From the NCBI GenBank assembly GCA_011009095.1, contig VTPC01005348.1, positions 16,463-80,462 of the forward strand: 64,000 nucleotides of DNA. Direction: 5' to 3'. A program made the translations under genes and the position numbers. Source of the stretch: Ignelater luminosus (Eukaryota > Arthropoda > Insecta > Coleoptera > Elateridae). The notes beneath the pieces were generated by a model. It searched no databases and had not been told where the DNA came from. It saw nothing but the letters and a program-made list of their open reading frames with translations. The first letter of the stretch is position 1. Each line of letters opens with the position of its first letter. Below are positions 27,801 through 42,800 of this stretch, piece after piece.

Positions 27801-30800
27801 TTTAGGTATGTTTAGAAAAAATCTATAATCTACTGGTATGATATAGTTTTGTAATTCAATTATTGCGCAAAAATAAGCCACTCAATTAAGATTACGTTAA
27901 TGATCGCAACTGGCCGTTCCATCTTCGATGACAACCTACGTGAGTAACATTTAAATATTTGCTTAAATTTATTATTTCATCGATAAGCACATCAGACTGC
28001 CACAGCTGATACTAAACATTACAATGCTCATTTAGTAGTTCACGTGTAGAAGATTCCTGATTTGTCATTCATTATTATGTTTTTCTACTACCGTAACTAA
28101 AATGTCATTTACTTATGCACATGTATAACCCGTGACTGAAGTGCCTTTTAGTCACGGACTGATATTAGCTGCCGGTAGTTTTCGTTTCATTAGCCGCAGC
28201 CAAAACTGAAACTAAGTTAGTTCTAGACTTTTGTGTCTGTTCACTTGTCAACTAACCCCTGCTTATTACAACTTAATCTAACATTATGTTCAATAAATTC
28301 AATAAAACAGTAAATTTTTATTGTTGATTAATTTGTGGTCGTACAAAAATATAACAGGTACTTCCTTTTATAAATTCCTCTTTTTTAAGCATTTGTTTCG
28401 CTTTACTCCGTTCGTATCTAAAAAAGCTCATGACTAAGATGACGTTTATAAAACTTTTTATATAATATACCATTCCTATTAGTGATCAAGATAAACTTGA
28501 TGTATTGCATTATTAAGCATTTTATAAATTACACTTATGAGTATGATTTACGGACTCTTTATAGATTTGACTTCTTTTTCTTTACAATAGCTAATAGACA
28601 ATGTAGTGACGATATAATGATTATTTGAGAAGATAGAGTGGAAATAATTAGTTGAAACAAGCAATAGGGCCTCCGAAATGCAGTTTTTAATGAAATAAAG
28701 TTTTTTTTTACTTCATTCCATGTGGTTAGCAGCCATTGGGTTGGTCTCCAGATGGCGCGGGTAGGGGACCCTATATTTGATTGGGGATACCCAGTCAGCT
28801 GCAATGAGTAGCTAGGTGATAAGCTTGTGTAATGACTTGAAACGTCAGCGTATGATAAATAATTACCTACGACGCGTTGAAGCTATCCAGAACCTGTGTG
28901 ATAGCTAGTAAAGGCGTAAAACTAATAACACTTTAGGATTATTTGATTGCAAATAATCTGAAAGTAACCCACAAGGACAACGATATAACCATAGAGCTAA
29001 TTTGCGCATGTCTACCGCAAGGAATTGGCATTTGTCGTAGAAACCATAACCGCCCCTTCCCACCATAAATAATAATCTCAAATTCAATATTGAATGAGAT
29101 TAAATGCCTTCTATTCTGCTCACGAAACCTAGGACGACTGACTGGGAACGACACAAGGTCCAAATCCATCTCGAGATAGAGAACAAATTTTAGAGCTACG
29201 ATCATAAGACCATTTATAGCTAGTTGACAAGAAGGAAAGACAGAACCTCGGTAAGAGTGACCTGATGGCATGAGGGAATATCATGACTAAGGGTTAGGAC
29301 TGGAAGGCTTTTTAAAGAGGCCAAGAAACTGAGAACTAAAAGAGGGACGTATAGAACCTCATTTGGACCTATAAACTATGAAAAAACCAAAAGAGAATAC
29401 TGAATCTGAATAAACTCTCTAAGGTGTCAGACTGTAGAAGACCCCTTGTTGAAGACTATCAAGGCAGAATTGACACTAAGACCGGGAAGGAGATAGTAGA
29501 ATCACTGCTTCAGACCCACTTTCCGGGTTTAAAGACTTTGAAGCGGAGAAGGTTGAGCTAAATCGGTAACGAATTTCTTTAGATGAATGGGCAGTTTACA
29601 AGTTTGTTCCATTTATTCAAATCTCTAGGAAAGGGTGAAATCTTTCCAAGCTTACTAGGGAAGAATATACTTATTCCTGTTAGCCTCTTTTAACCTGTCT
29701 ATTAAGACTTTTAGAAAGGCTGATTTTATTGATAGGTATCTAAGGCATCAAGCATCAAGCAAAATGGTTATTTGAATTTTGCAAAACCGTTTGCAACTTT
29801 TCCCGGTAAACTACGTTAGGTGTGTTTTCGAACATAGAGCAAGGCACTCAACAATACCTCTATAAAATCTTTTACCAGACCGACAGAAAATAAACAATGT
29901 ATTATGCTTAAACATAGGAATACATACTTCTCAGCACGACCAGATTTAGAGGGCAAATGCCGCAAGAAAGTTATTTGTGGAAAAGTGCTTTCTTCTCTAC
30001 TATGGTGTTTCATAGTGAACAATTCCTTGCACGGACTTAATGATGCAAGTTGCACTACAATAAGTTGTGCAGATGACATAATCATCTTAATGCTAGTGTA
30101 GGGAACTTTAAACTTTAATGAAAGATAGTGCACGAGAAGGGGTCCAATGGTTAATCGACGAAAACGTATCTGGTTTCATTTAGTAGGAAGGAGGCCATTT
30201 GGGATGAGTATCTGATACACCTTTCGAGGTAAAAGTGGGAGGGGAAGTATTTTTAAATAATTTCTAGAAAGGAAACTAACTTAACCTCACCTAAAATGAG
30301 TAACAAGCAAAGCAGGAACAAACTAAGTATGATTTGGAGATCTTGCTAGATCTGCTCTACAATCTACATTAAGCCAGATAAATATTCTATATTATGGTGC
30401 CAGACAGTATAAACAGAACGTGCACCAATGGAATATTTTTCATTTATATTCTATCTAAGGAAGATTAGGAACTTAAACAAATTCATGTGCAGATAAGTGA
30501 ACTGACTGAAATATGTGCTAGAGTAAGTTGGACCAGGACGCAGAACTACAACTGGAGAAGAATCTTTATGTATAACTAGTGACTATAAGACTTTGCAAGG
30601 TAGATTCAGGTCTTGTACTAGATTACGTTTGCAAGCTAAGCAAACTTGGGGTGAATAAAAATAAAATATAAGCTTCCGGGTATTATATTGTAGCGGCGAA
30701 CTAGAAAGTCAACAACCTAGCAAAAGACGGAAGGGAAGATCTTGTCGTGAAAGCGGAACCAGGAAATAAAGCAGGATTCAGTTTAGTCTAGAGAGTTTGA

Positions 30801-33800
30801 ATAACTGTGAAGCAGTAATCAAACCTTCATAATTCCTAAATTGTGGGAAGTTCAAATATTATATATTAAATCAAATTCAAATTCATACCATATGTATAAA
30901 TGTAGCATGAAAAATTGAAACCAACAAACCGGTTTGACAGAGATTAAGTTTAACTAGTCCAGAGATGGGCAATCAAAGCTCAAATCGGTTGAAGCTTTTT
31001 AATAAGGTACATTACAGCATATAAATTTATAATTCATTACCATAAAGCTTCGTTTAGCAGTAGTAAAAACACATTCGTGTGAGTTGGCGGTTTAATACTT
31101 TGATCGCCTCGATGACATAATATCAGCACTACTTGTAAAACATACTTCAATTAAATTTATTAAAACATTGTTTGATAGCAAAGTGATTGCATTAACATCA
31201 CGTACGGCAGCGGCAGCATGTAGAGTTGGCCGCTGTATTTCGCAGTAAGGTAGCTCCGCTTGAAAGTTTATGTGGCCCTCTAGACCCCAAGTACACTGGT
31301 TGCCCATCTCTGATATAAAAATATTTAAATCAGCCCAGGTGACGTAGCTGTTATGAGACCTGGCATATGTACATTTTATAATAGTGTAGACGGCACAAAC
31401 AGAGAGAAGCCACACTGGGCCGACGTGAGTTCGAGTCTGGAATTGGGAAGAAATGTTTCAGTCTGGTATCGAATTCATGGAGCATTACGATCTTAGTAGT
31501 TGGTACCAAAATTGAAACAAGACAAACAGGCAAGAATATTTATAAATTTATGTTGTGGTACAGCTGATTGAAGGGACAGTGTCGTCATTATCAATCAAAT
31601 GCTAAATTGTACTGCGTCACACAACACCATCAAATTAACATTTATCAGTCGTTTCAATAACTTTTCGATCCTACTGTGAAAAATACATAGGAAAAAACTG
31701 GACTACTTTAATTTTAGCTGTAATTTCCAGAAATGGAATTAAAAAATTACTCTAAAAGGCCATTAGTTTTACGCCTCGGGCCAGTAAAGGTGTAAAAGTA
31801 AGTGGGACATGACGAGCACTAAACTCATTTGCCTACCGGGTAAATTCCCAGTACAGATGTGACCCATCCGACCTTGTTCTGCGAGAGAATACTATTTAAA
31901 TTAATTAGATTCATTATTTTAGGTGCATTATTTGATAGAAATTACAATTCCTTTTCTAACCGTAAATACTTTAAGAAATTAGTGTCTATCATGATTCTGA
32001 AATTACAATAAGAAGTAATTTGATAGATTTCCTAATATAGTTAGGCAAAGTTGAAAACAAAAATTTTTTTCTAAACTTGATAATTGAAAGGTCTTTATTT
32101 CGAAGTACCCGAAGGTTTATAGCCTACATGACATTTTATTATGACAGGATTTAGTTAGTATTGATTACATGCGTTAAAGCCATAAGAAAGCAAATGACCA
32201 TACGTAAAATTGGTAATGTAAAACTTTTATGCGTTTTCAGGATGACACTAATATCTGCTGTTGTAGTTAACCCTACTATTCTTATAATTTTAGAGGGCGT
32301 AACCAACCGCACAACCGACGCACACAAAAAGAAATCATGACTTGCGCAAGGTCAAAATTGAGCTTCAGTGTTCGTTTCCAAATAAGTATTTAATTTTTCT
32401 GTTTATGTTTTTATTAATTTGCAACAACTATTAATCTTTGTTCACTAATGAAAAAGCTATCAAGCTTACTAAATGGATTGTAAAACGTTATTTGCACTTT
32501 GAAACATTCAAAGGTGATGACTAATGAAAAATGAATAATATTTGCATGTTAACATTAAAATGTCAACCGAAAATAAAAAAGAGGAATCAGTAACAGAAAT
32601 TTTTAGTACACTGCCAGGTATTCGGCTCTGCAATAATTACAGAAGTGAACACCAATTATTGTTCGCTATCTGTGTGATAAGACAGGTGGGATGATTAAAA
32701 CAGACATTTATTTTTAACATAGCCTATTTCCTAATTGCTATTACTCCAAGCGAAAATTTAATTATTCTGTTACTTATATCTCCTAACAAAGGTCTTTCTT
32801 ATGAAATACTTTGTGCCTCCAATGTTCTTTTGTGTCTTTTGAAGATGACTTTTCTTATTTCCAATAATTAAATTTGCACAAAACAAATTACTGCCAATTA
32901 ATTAGCGTGGTTTTCTCTACTTCCTTTATAGGTGAAACAATATTATCATGTTGTAAAATTCAACACTTTCATTTAATAGGAACTTATTCTTAAAGACGTT
33001 TTAACTTTGTGCTTAAAGTAATAACTAGTATCTTAATAGATTTACAATAGGAGTATGCCAATTATTATTATTTAGGAAGTCCATATAGCAAATACTTAGA
33101 AGTGTTTTACTTCTATAAATTATAACTACGGACTTTTTATTTAAATTAAAGGTAATAATTAGGGCTCGGATGTTTATGACATGTCATTTATATTTGTTTA
33201 CGTCTATTTTGATGCCGAACACATTTTTAGTGCGAATTAAGCTTTTCTATACAATATTAAGTGGTTTTTATTGGTCATATAAAGTCATATTTGGCATGTA
33301 AGGGCATATTTTAAGCACTTTTCCCGAAAAGGTCATATTTTAGTTATATTTCGTAAAAAATAGTTTTGTTAACAATACAAAATTGAAAATCTTTGTAACT
33401 ATTAATAAAATTTCGCCGTTCAATCAACAAGGAGAGACAACGTCTAATCTTCGAGAGCACATCAGTATCGATAGCTACAAATAAAACGTCGGAATTTTCA
33501 AATAAATTGTGTAAAATGATGGTGAGTGCTAACATTTCGCTAAAGAAAGTAGATAATCCTCACTTCAAGAATCTCATGGAAGAATTTACTAAGAAAACTA
33601 TTCCCACGGAATCAACACTACGCAAAAACTACCTATCTGTTTGTTAGGAGAATAAATAACATCAAGAAGAGAGAAACCGATATCAAAATCGAGAATTGCA
33701 AAACACGTATGAGGTGAAGACCCTCGCATCCAATGGGATAATGCACAAATACTGACCAAAGAGGAGTACAGAACTCGTACAAAACTGAAAGAGACCACTT

Positions 33801-36800
33801 CATAGCGCTAGCCAAAGAACCGATAAGCCCAGCTAGCTTAGAAATAGAACCCATATCGATGCCAATACTGCGCGAAGGACTACGGTGCAACCACCAACAA
33901 ACGGCCGAAACCCCTACTGTGCAACATGTACAGTAACCTACTGCGCATCCAGCTACGGAAATGCAACTTATATAGAACTTATAAAACTACATAAGTAGAC
34001 CGCCCCAGCAGCTCAGTGGTTCAGGCACCCAGCGTAGTAATCAAATTAGAAATGCAAAATAATAAACCAAACCACCCTTCTCAGAGCAAACACAAAGTGA
34101 ATTTCCGAAACGTCGCCACAAAATATCACGACAAAGTGTGGCAATAGCCCAATTAACACCTCAAACGGGATAGTGTAGCCGATAACAAGATATGGGTATC
34201 TATTGATAAAGAAGTCGAAGGAAGATATGTAGCCAATATAATTATTGCAAACTTTCCTACTGACAACTGAAATCTTGAAACGAGCCGATCATTTAAATAT
34301 CACAATTTTTTTTGATAATGCTATGAAGCTGTTGTGGGACAACATTCTTCTTTTCATAACCGATGCTGAGCCATACATGGTAAATGTTGCTAAAGGTATG
34401 AATTGAATGAATGAAATGATACATGTGACGCGTCTTGCTCATAAGTTAGCGGAAGAAATTCGTGAGAATCTTCCTGATGTAATGTAAAAATAGATCTTTG
34501 TAGAAGCTCCACCGAGGGTTGACATATTCAAAAAGTTAGCTTATTACTGGTCATTACCAGGTGGGGAACATGGGTTTGATGCTGTTGTATATTATTGTGC
34601 AAGCTATTCAGTCATCAAAGACATTGTGAATGGTTTCAGTAAAGATGATGCAGCTTTTGTCAAGACAGTGCAGAAGCTGTTTTCTAGTAGCCTATCAAGA
34701 AAGCTGGCATACATTAAATCTAACTTTGGCGGTATATCAAATGCGATTACTAGGTTAGAAGGTGTTGATTTCGACATCAAAGACTCTCTGGCAATTGTCA
34801 GGAATGTCGAACTCAATATTGAACAGGCATGTGGAAAAATCATGAAAATGTAAAAAGAAAACTTTATTTAATATGCTCCTATAATGTCTTGCTTCTCCAG
34901 TTACAAAGCGATACTTAGTGACAATCGGCCATCACCTTCATTTGATAGTCTCAAGAAACACATCGTCATTCAGTACAATGCAGTCAAAATAGATCAATAA
35001 GCAAAACAAGCTCAAACAATAGAAGTACGAGGACAAGTGTGTGTTACTTTTCTACAGTTTTTAATGTATAATAGTGATATTTAATAGGAGTAATGTTTTT
35101 AGATCATATTTTGGATTTTATTGGTCATATTTTCATGTCTGTAAGGTTATTTTTGCTTGCATATTTAGTCAGTTTTTATGGCTTAAACATCCGAGCCCTA
35201 GTAATAATAATAAGAATTCTTTTTTTTAATGTAATGAATAATGTCTGACTACAGTGTAATTTATACAAAAAAAGCTTTTAGATATCTAATGGTTTGCACT
35301 AATGTATTTTTTGCCGCGAACATAGTTTAAAGGTTGAATGTCCATTTTTACACTGAAGCAATAACGCCACCGTGTCGTGTTTTGTTCTGATTTTCCTACT
35401 GTTGGGAATCTTTTCTTTCTCTTTTAGCAAGCAGATATTTTGTTTTTACTAAAGTCAATGGTATCATGTTAAACTTACTTATTGTGAAATAGTTAATACA
35501 TATTCTTTTAGTTTGAAAAAAGTTATTCATTAATTTAAATATTATAAATCGCGAAAACAAGTACCTACTAGCAAAAATATATTCTAGTAATTACTAAAAT
35601 GAATAAAACTTCTACAAAAACAATTACTTTCCCTACTTATAAGGCGGGGTTACACCTACTCATTTTTCACAGCGTGACTTTGACAAGGCAAAGGTTTTAC
35701 GGCAATTATTCGGTCATATTTTATTTAAAATAAAAAGCTGTTTATTAAATACTAGAAGATCGAATATAATTAACATGAACGCCCACCTCAATTTGCTTTT
35801 CCTTTTGTTAATTTTATATTCAATTTTTGAGATAAAAATAAAAATGAAAAATGTTCTTACAAAAACTGTATTATAAATATGATTATCCATTAAATTATAA
35901 AGTTATACGTATATTACATTTAGGGTTGATAATGTGGTGGTATGTGGTCAGAAAAGGCAACATTAAGAATAAAATTAAATATCAAAAGTTACCACTTCAC
36001 ATTAGTTAAACGGCAAGGAATGAAATTTAAATAGTGTTCGTTGTAATTTTGACTCGGTTATCTCAGGTGTGTCCACAGTTTAGTTGTTGATTTGTTAATC
36101 AAATGATTTACTTTTGCAAACAAAATTATAATGAAATAAACGCGTTATAAAACAAATTAACTATTAAGAACTCAGCCTATCTATCTTATTTGTTGTTTTT
36201 ATCTACTCTTATTTTTTTAAATAGTTGTAGAAATTATACAGTTATAATTATTATAAAGCACAAAAATTATTACTACTTTTTTGCAAGAAGAAACTACAAA
36301 CAGGAGTATGAAGTTGAAATTTATAATGAAAAACAAAACTTAAATGTAATCTATTAATTCTAACTCACTGCTTTTTTTAACTCTTTTTTTTTCACTCTTT
36401 TACTCACTGACTTAAACGTGGTCTACCTTATTTAAATAGAAATATACGGTGACTTAGAAAAACAGAATCATTGCATTTTTAAAAACACTGTGTAAGATAA
36501 TTCTCAGAATTCAGCAGGTTAGCAGCATTTTTAATAATAAAAATAATAAATTGACGTATATGGTAAATAACAAATGTATCATCATTTCATTATCTGTCTT
36601 TAAAAACACTTGATCTAAAATAATTATAATGATACATCATAATGTAAAACGCGATCTAATTACGCATAAGATAACCTTGGTTTTGCTACATGCATTTGCT
36701 GATGCACCTGAAATGCATAATGCAATTCTCAGCAAGATTATGCTTTTGTTTACAATAACCCATCATTTTAATAATATAATAACTCTTTTAAATAAATGCC

Positions 36801-39800
36801 AGTCAGGCTTTTTATAATTCAAATATTCTTTCCGGTATAATTTCCTAGATTCTTTTGTTTACTAAAATTATTTATTCTAGGATAACAAATTAATAATTAA
36901 ATACATTTCGGATTTAACATTTCTTTCAACACAACGAACAAGGCTTTTTTGTTTCTATACAGCCAAATTCGATTCTGTATAACGTCCCATTTTTTAATTT
37001 TCTAATGCTTACTAAAAACAAAAATAAATACTAAACTGAACTTAATTAAAATGTCTTAAATCTAGGTTTACAGCGAGTTTTACAATGGGGTAAGTGAGAA
37101 ATTCCAAACTTGATGTGAGAAGAGTAAAAGCATGAAATAAGATTGGACAATGTACAATAAGAGTCAAAATTAACATGCTAATAAAATTCTTCATTGTTAT
37201 CAACTTTCTAGGAACTTTAAAAGTTTTGGAAATTTGACTTTATTTTGCGAATGGGCCAAGAACCACAGCAATAGATAGGTTCTTAGTGTTAGTCTAGCCT
37301 AACTTAAATAATTTTCTTATAATTATCACAGCTATTCAACCTATTCCGATTAAATAATTTCTAATTAGTTCTAGGCACTAATCAGTCTATAATTAATTTT
37401 TGATATATAATTAAGATATATTGATATATAATTAAAATAGTATTCTGATTATTTTAAAACAAGATGTTTACAAACGGTTACGCTATATATAATTTATTTT
37501 TCAGAATTGCACCTACTGAAGATAATACATTTAGATGAACAACTGAAAACTTTTGGTTCTTATGATCCGAAGTACTTACTTACTTACTTTATTATTGTAT
37601 TTGTCTAGTCTATAGTATAACCATGTTACTAGGCATAATTAGGCACTGGATATCTGATATGGTTTGTTTAGTTTAAAACCTAAAGCTGTGTCAGTTAGGG
37701 AAGGCAGTGTCAATCATCAAGATCGACGCGGATGTACGTCTCTGTAGGTGCATGAATGGGGTTTAGCATTGGGATCTAAATAAAGAAATGCATTGCAAAA
37801 TTCGATCAAACAATTTTGTGCCTCTACGGCAATAAATCAAACTGTCGTCTCTAACTAACACGTCTTTACATATGCGTATCCAAGTAGAGTGAGACACTTT
37901 CGCTATAGGTATCAAATTTGTAGCTGGCATACACACAGTCTCCTTGATTTCGTCTGAAGTAGAAAGAATTAAGATTAAGATTATGAATAGTTTCCGATTG
38001 AATGAATTGCAAGTTTAAGTACTTTGCAACAAACAAATTAGTACTGCTTTCTAAATTTGGATAAATACTGTAGCAGTAACTTGTTGCAATTAAAAATCTG
38101 TTTGATCTAGAAATGGATACAAACATTTGACAAATAATTTTGAATTTAGTAGTTTTGCGCAGGGAAATCTTTTGTTTCGCTAGTAAAAGTTAAATATGTG
38201 TCGAATTGGCAAATGCCATAATAATAAAAATGTCAGTTGAGCTAACCTAACAGTTACTTAAATCACAAAGTCCGTATCAAACGATGCCGATATTGGCAAA
38301 ATCGTAGCCAACTTTCTGAATATTCGGCAGAAAACATCAAGTGTCCTCTTCTCTGACGGTACTCCGTAGTCAATCAATCAATTGTTAACTTTTTACTGTA
38401 CAATAATAGCTTTGTCTGATTTATAATCTAAAAACTAGCTATTGGAGAAAAACACGATCGTCGCGACCTCCACTGGAAATAAAAAAAATAATAGAAAATC
38501 GAATACACTGTTTCTACAACAGTGATACGCCTCACAAAAAACCAAGAGTCATAAATTGTACAAATGTCGTAGATCTTTAGATATGGAGAGCTATAGCCAA
38601 ATCTGGCAACGTTAATTGTAACTGTTGTCCACCCCTCCCGTTTCCAGCAATTTTAATTTTGAGAGAATTTAGCACCATAATGTTGGTTGTGATTTTCGCT
38701 ACTACATTTCATAAGCACAGATGCAGTACTTTTAAAAAACGAGCAGTAGCTCCTGAACAAAACTGTTGCTTAGCATTTCAATGTTATTTGACAATGATAT
38801 TGCATGTTTCTATAAGCCACGGTCACATCGTCGAATATAGTTCCGGTGTTCTAGAAGGATTTAATACTTGCAATGTCCAAAACCTGATAAAATAGAAAGA
38901 AAGTTATTACTGAAACATGTACAGTTTAACAATTAACACGTTTTATACATTAAAAAGAAAATTTAACCAGTATTCTATTTCATGAATTTGCTGCATTTTT
39001 GTAATACTAAGATAAATGGCTGGTCGGTCCTGTAACCTTTGTCGTTATACCAAGCACTTGTTTATCTCTGTGGCCAAGTTTCACTGACAAACACATACGG
39101 GGGTTTAGGGATTAAATCCCTTGACCAAGAGGAGAAAAGTTCTATAAAAGCCCTAAATCTTAAGAGAAAGAAAGCCAGGATCAAGATGAGTAGACCGCAA
39201 AAAACCCAACAAGATAACATCAGGCAAGAAAAGAACTCCGAAATGGGCAACTTTTCAGACATCTCTAAATAGTTTGTCGTGGAGGTTGAGCAACCAAAGA
39301 ATCAAGAAGACGTTTAGCCTAAGACGGTAGCTGAAAGTTGACTGTCCCAGAAGTGGTTCAAAAACTCAGCAACGTAGAAACTAGGCACTTGGATCAAGGA
39401 AAAACCAAAGACCAAAAGTGGAATTGAAGGAAGAGACAGGGGGTAAAAAGAAACCTCGTTTCGACTTAAAGATTTCGTTACAAGCCCAGGAGCATTAAAG
39501 TACAGATTAGGTATTATACGGCGGCACTAAAAGGTTTGATCGCAGCTGATCATCGGATGCAACGCAAACACCTACCGCACAACCTGGAACAGCACAAAGA
39601 CCAATCAAAAAGATGAGTCGCTGCTACAGTTCATTATGGCAAATAATGCAGACTAATTTAGACATACTGGACAGGGGAAAGAAACTTTCGTAACTGTAAG
39701 AGTAAGGCAAGTAAGGAAAATGGTTAATAAAGCAAGACAAACAAAGACTCATTTAAACTTTTTAAATGGCCGGGTCTAGACGACATTTATCCAGTTCTGT

Positions 39801-42800
39801 TGCAGAGTACAGTAAATTCTGTGTGATGCTTCTCAGCACAATTCTAATCAGAGTAGCATTTATACCAAAAGCTGGACAGGATATTACTAAAGTCTTATGT
39901 CCTTTAGACTTAAAACATTAGAAAAATTACTAGATAGGTATATTAAAAACGGAAACACACCACTACACCAGAACCGATAGGCCTACATTGAAAAAACATC
40001 AACAAAAACAGCAGAATCTGGTTCGGAAAGTGGAATATTCGTTAGCAATTACAACTCAATTCCAAAAAAAAATAAAGTAGACGGGACAAGTTACAGATAG
40101 ATATAATGCATGCTCAAAAACCGTACAATATGTGTCAGCTTAGGTAGCACCTAAAATGGACATTACACTTGGGATATGCAGATGATTTAATCATCTTGAC
40201 TTAGGGTAAACTTAACACTATATTGGGAAACGAACGCAAGAGGTCCTAAATATTGTACAAAACTTGACGGAAGAAGAGGATTTGAAGTTAAGTTCCTCAC
40301 AATGACTATTGTACTATTCACGCAAAGAAGCAAACTAACGGGATTAGGAACGTTAAAACTTTAAGGAATGGAACTACAAATAAAAAATGTTGCACTCTAG
40401 ACTCACCTGAAATGAAGATATTAAGAAAATAATTTAAAAAGCGGAAACTATCCTAGTGATAGCCAGATGTACACGTGGTAAAACATGAAGATTAAAAGAT
40501 CAAAACTATACTGCTTGTATAGAATGGTGGTTTAGCCAACAGTCGTTTACTTTGGTATGGTGAACAAAGATGTAGCAAACGACTACAATTGAAAGATTAA
40601 GCAAGCTGCAAAGACGTGCCTGCCTAGGCATCCTAGTAGGTATGAAAAATACCCACGGTGATGAGAAAACTGATGAACTAGTTAAGAAAGCTCTGCTCTG
40701 GGTGTGACAAAAAGTACATTCCATGAGTAAGCAAAAAAATCGGCCAAAAATCAACATACTACATATTGAAAAACCTCACCAGGACAAAAACATGGAAAGT
40801 TCTTCAAAGATAATCCATGCGGAAAAAGAACAGAAGGCCTGCAGTAAGCAGAAATCAGTTACGCAGTAAAAATTAATGGGAATAGCCCAATAACATTACA
40901 TTGTTTTGATTTAATTAATTTAAAAAAAGCCTATGGACGAGTTGGTAATAGAATCGATTCGATTCACAAAACTGATCAAGCAGGACGGCGAAATCTAGTA
41001 GCTCTTCTTTCCATAACCATAATGTAATACTTGGTGGTATACCCAATTAAAACCATGTTACTCTATTCAATACTAGCCCATACTATTGTTGTCAAGATGG
41101 TATTTTGTACCTTATGAAATCGTTACATACCTAAAATTTGCATCTGCATGACCTACCAGTGTTGGGAAAAAGTCAATTTTTCTATTTTGGAGCAAGCTAG
41201 GTAATTCATTTATTGTTGATTCTAATGCCACAGTTTAAGTATTTCTAATTAACTGACGACACTACATTCCACGTGTGTGCATGTGCATTGTGCACTCCGC
41301 ACCCTAACCTTAACACGCTCCTCTCGACTCTATCGCTCAATTCACATTTCAATTCAATTCTTGCTGTTCTTATAAAAATATCGTTAAAGTGCACGTTACT
41401 GTTCATATTTTACAGAAGAAACCTATTATCTTATGATTGTATCTTGAAAGCCATGCCAGTCGATAAAGCAGTTTCCGTTAAAACTGTAAAAATAAAATCT
41501 CATTCTCGTTCGTAGAATAGGCATGCAATTTAAACCTTACAGATTTGTGATTAATTTTGAAAAATTCTGCCTTAAATGGTTTTTGCATGATAAAAGTGGT
41601 TATTATTTCTTGCCACTTATACACACTTTAAAAATGTTATTATTGGATACAAATTCCAATGTAAGTGACATTTCCTCTAACAAAGCCTCTTTTGTAAATC
41701 TTAATGGAGCTTCGCTTTGAGGTTAATCAAATGAAATGAACGCTTAGATGCTGCGCGCCCTTAGCAATAGAACTAATCAAGGACAATCAATTGCAGCACT
41801 GCACAGTAGTTGGCGTAAATAAATAACGCCATACAATCAGGACGTCACAGCAGATGCTAAGATAATTATTCCAGGCTGGTATTACTGGTTTATTGATATA
41901 TTCATTAGTGAAATGAGTAAATACAGTATAGGTGTTTTCGACTAATTAATTAGACGTTATATGAATGATAATAAGTATTATTCTACAATGAAAAATCAAG
42001 AAAGGCATTATCAGTTGGAAAAAAATCCTAAAAAACAAGAAAATCGAATATTGTCCTATATCAGGTTACTTTTTAGATTATTGACATGAAACTTTGTTCT
42101 CAGTTTGGCCGATCATATATGAATCTCTAATATAAGCAATAAGGAGCAAATTTAATAATTGTTCTGTATAAGACGTCATAAGTAATATTACTCCATTTTT
42201 AATCAAATCAACTTAGAGAATATTAAACTACCTTATTAATTATTAAAATAGTTTTACTTTGAAGAAAGTACTCGCGTTTAATTTGTAAAGTTTGTTTGGA
42301 ATTAAATTTTATTAACGAAAATGCTTCCAAGTTTGACCCGAAAGTTACGTACTAGCCTATAAATTAATCTTTCATGTTGAATGATAACATAAATTCTAAT
42401 TAAAATACTAGTTGAACTATTTCTAAATTAATATTAAGTTGTAGAATATAATGTAAAACAATGAAAATAATTATTTTAAACGCTGCTTTGCTTGCCTAAT
42501 TCTAAAGAAACTATAATACACATATTTATTAATATTCATCATGGTTTAAAACTTTTGAAAATTAAATTCAATTAAGTTTTCATTAAAATTAAAAATTAAA
42601 CTCTTGCGGCGTTTTGAGAAATTGCTTGGATTAATAGTTTTATTGTTTGGGTTTCAGTATAATAAAGACGAGGCCTTAAGAAGCCTTTCTCATGCATATT
42701 GCCTAGTACTTAAATGTTTTGTATCAATAATTTTTCTCGATACACACTTAGACAGAGCAAGAACTGCAATTCACATCATTATAGTATAAACAAATTTTTG

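Larger units (their letters stand above)
33160..35200 (+). mobile_element. hAT-superfamily DNA transposon with perfect 8-bp TSD, decayed
   Basis: A 2041-bp element with inverted ends TAGGGCTCGGATGTTTA (17 bp identical at both ends) and an exact 8-bp target duplication GTAATAAT at 33152-33159 and 35201-35208. Near both ends the motif GGTCATATTTT and close variants recurs (33276-33350 and 35100-35140), resembling hAT subterminal transposase sites. It contains a broken hAT transposase and a separate insertion at about 33676-34165. It lies in intron 2. Confidence 0.85.

Noticed and set aside
29816..30133. Minus-strand open frame of 105 codons.
   Set aside because: It is the complement of the LINE RT piece on the plus strand, which has the recognisable ADD motif.
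31360..31460. tRNA-derived SINE suggested by GAGTTCGAGTCTG.
   Set aside because: No convincing A box at the expected distance and no tail repeat or target duplication.
33633..33890. Minus-strand 85-codon frame with a hydrophobic tail.
   Set aside because: It lies opposite the Penelope-like text, which has better family features on the plus strand.
33990..34030. A-box-like GCAGCTCAGTGGTTCAGGCA hinting at a tRNA or SINE.
   Set aside because: No B box follows at a proper distance and no cloverleaf can be drawn.
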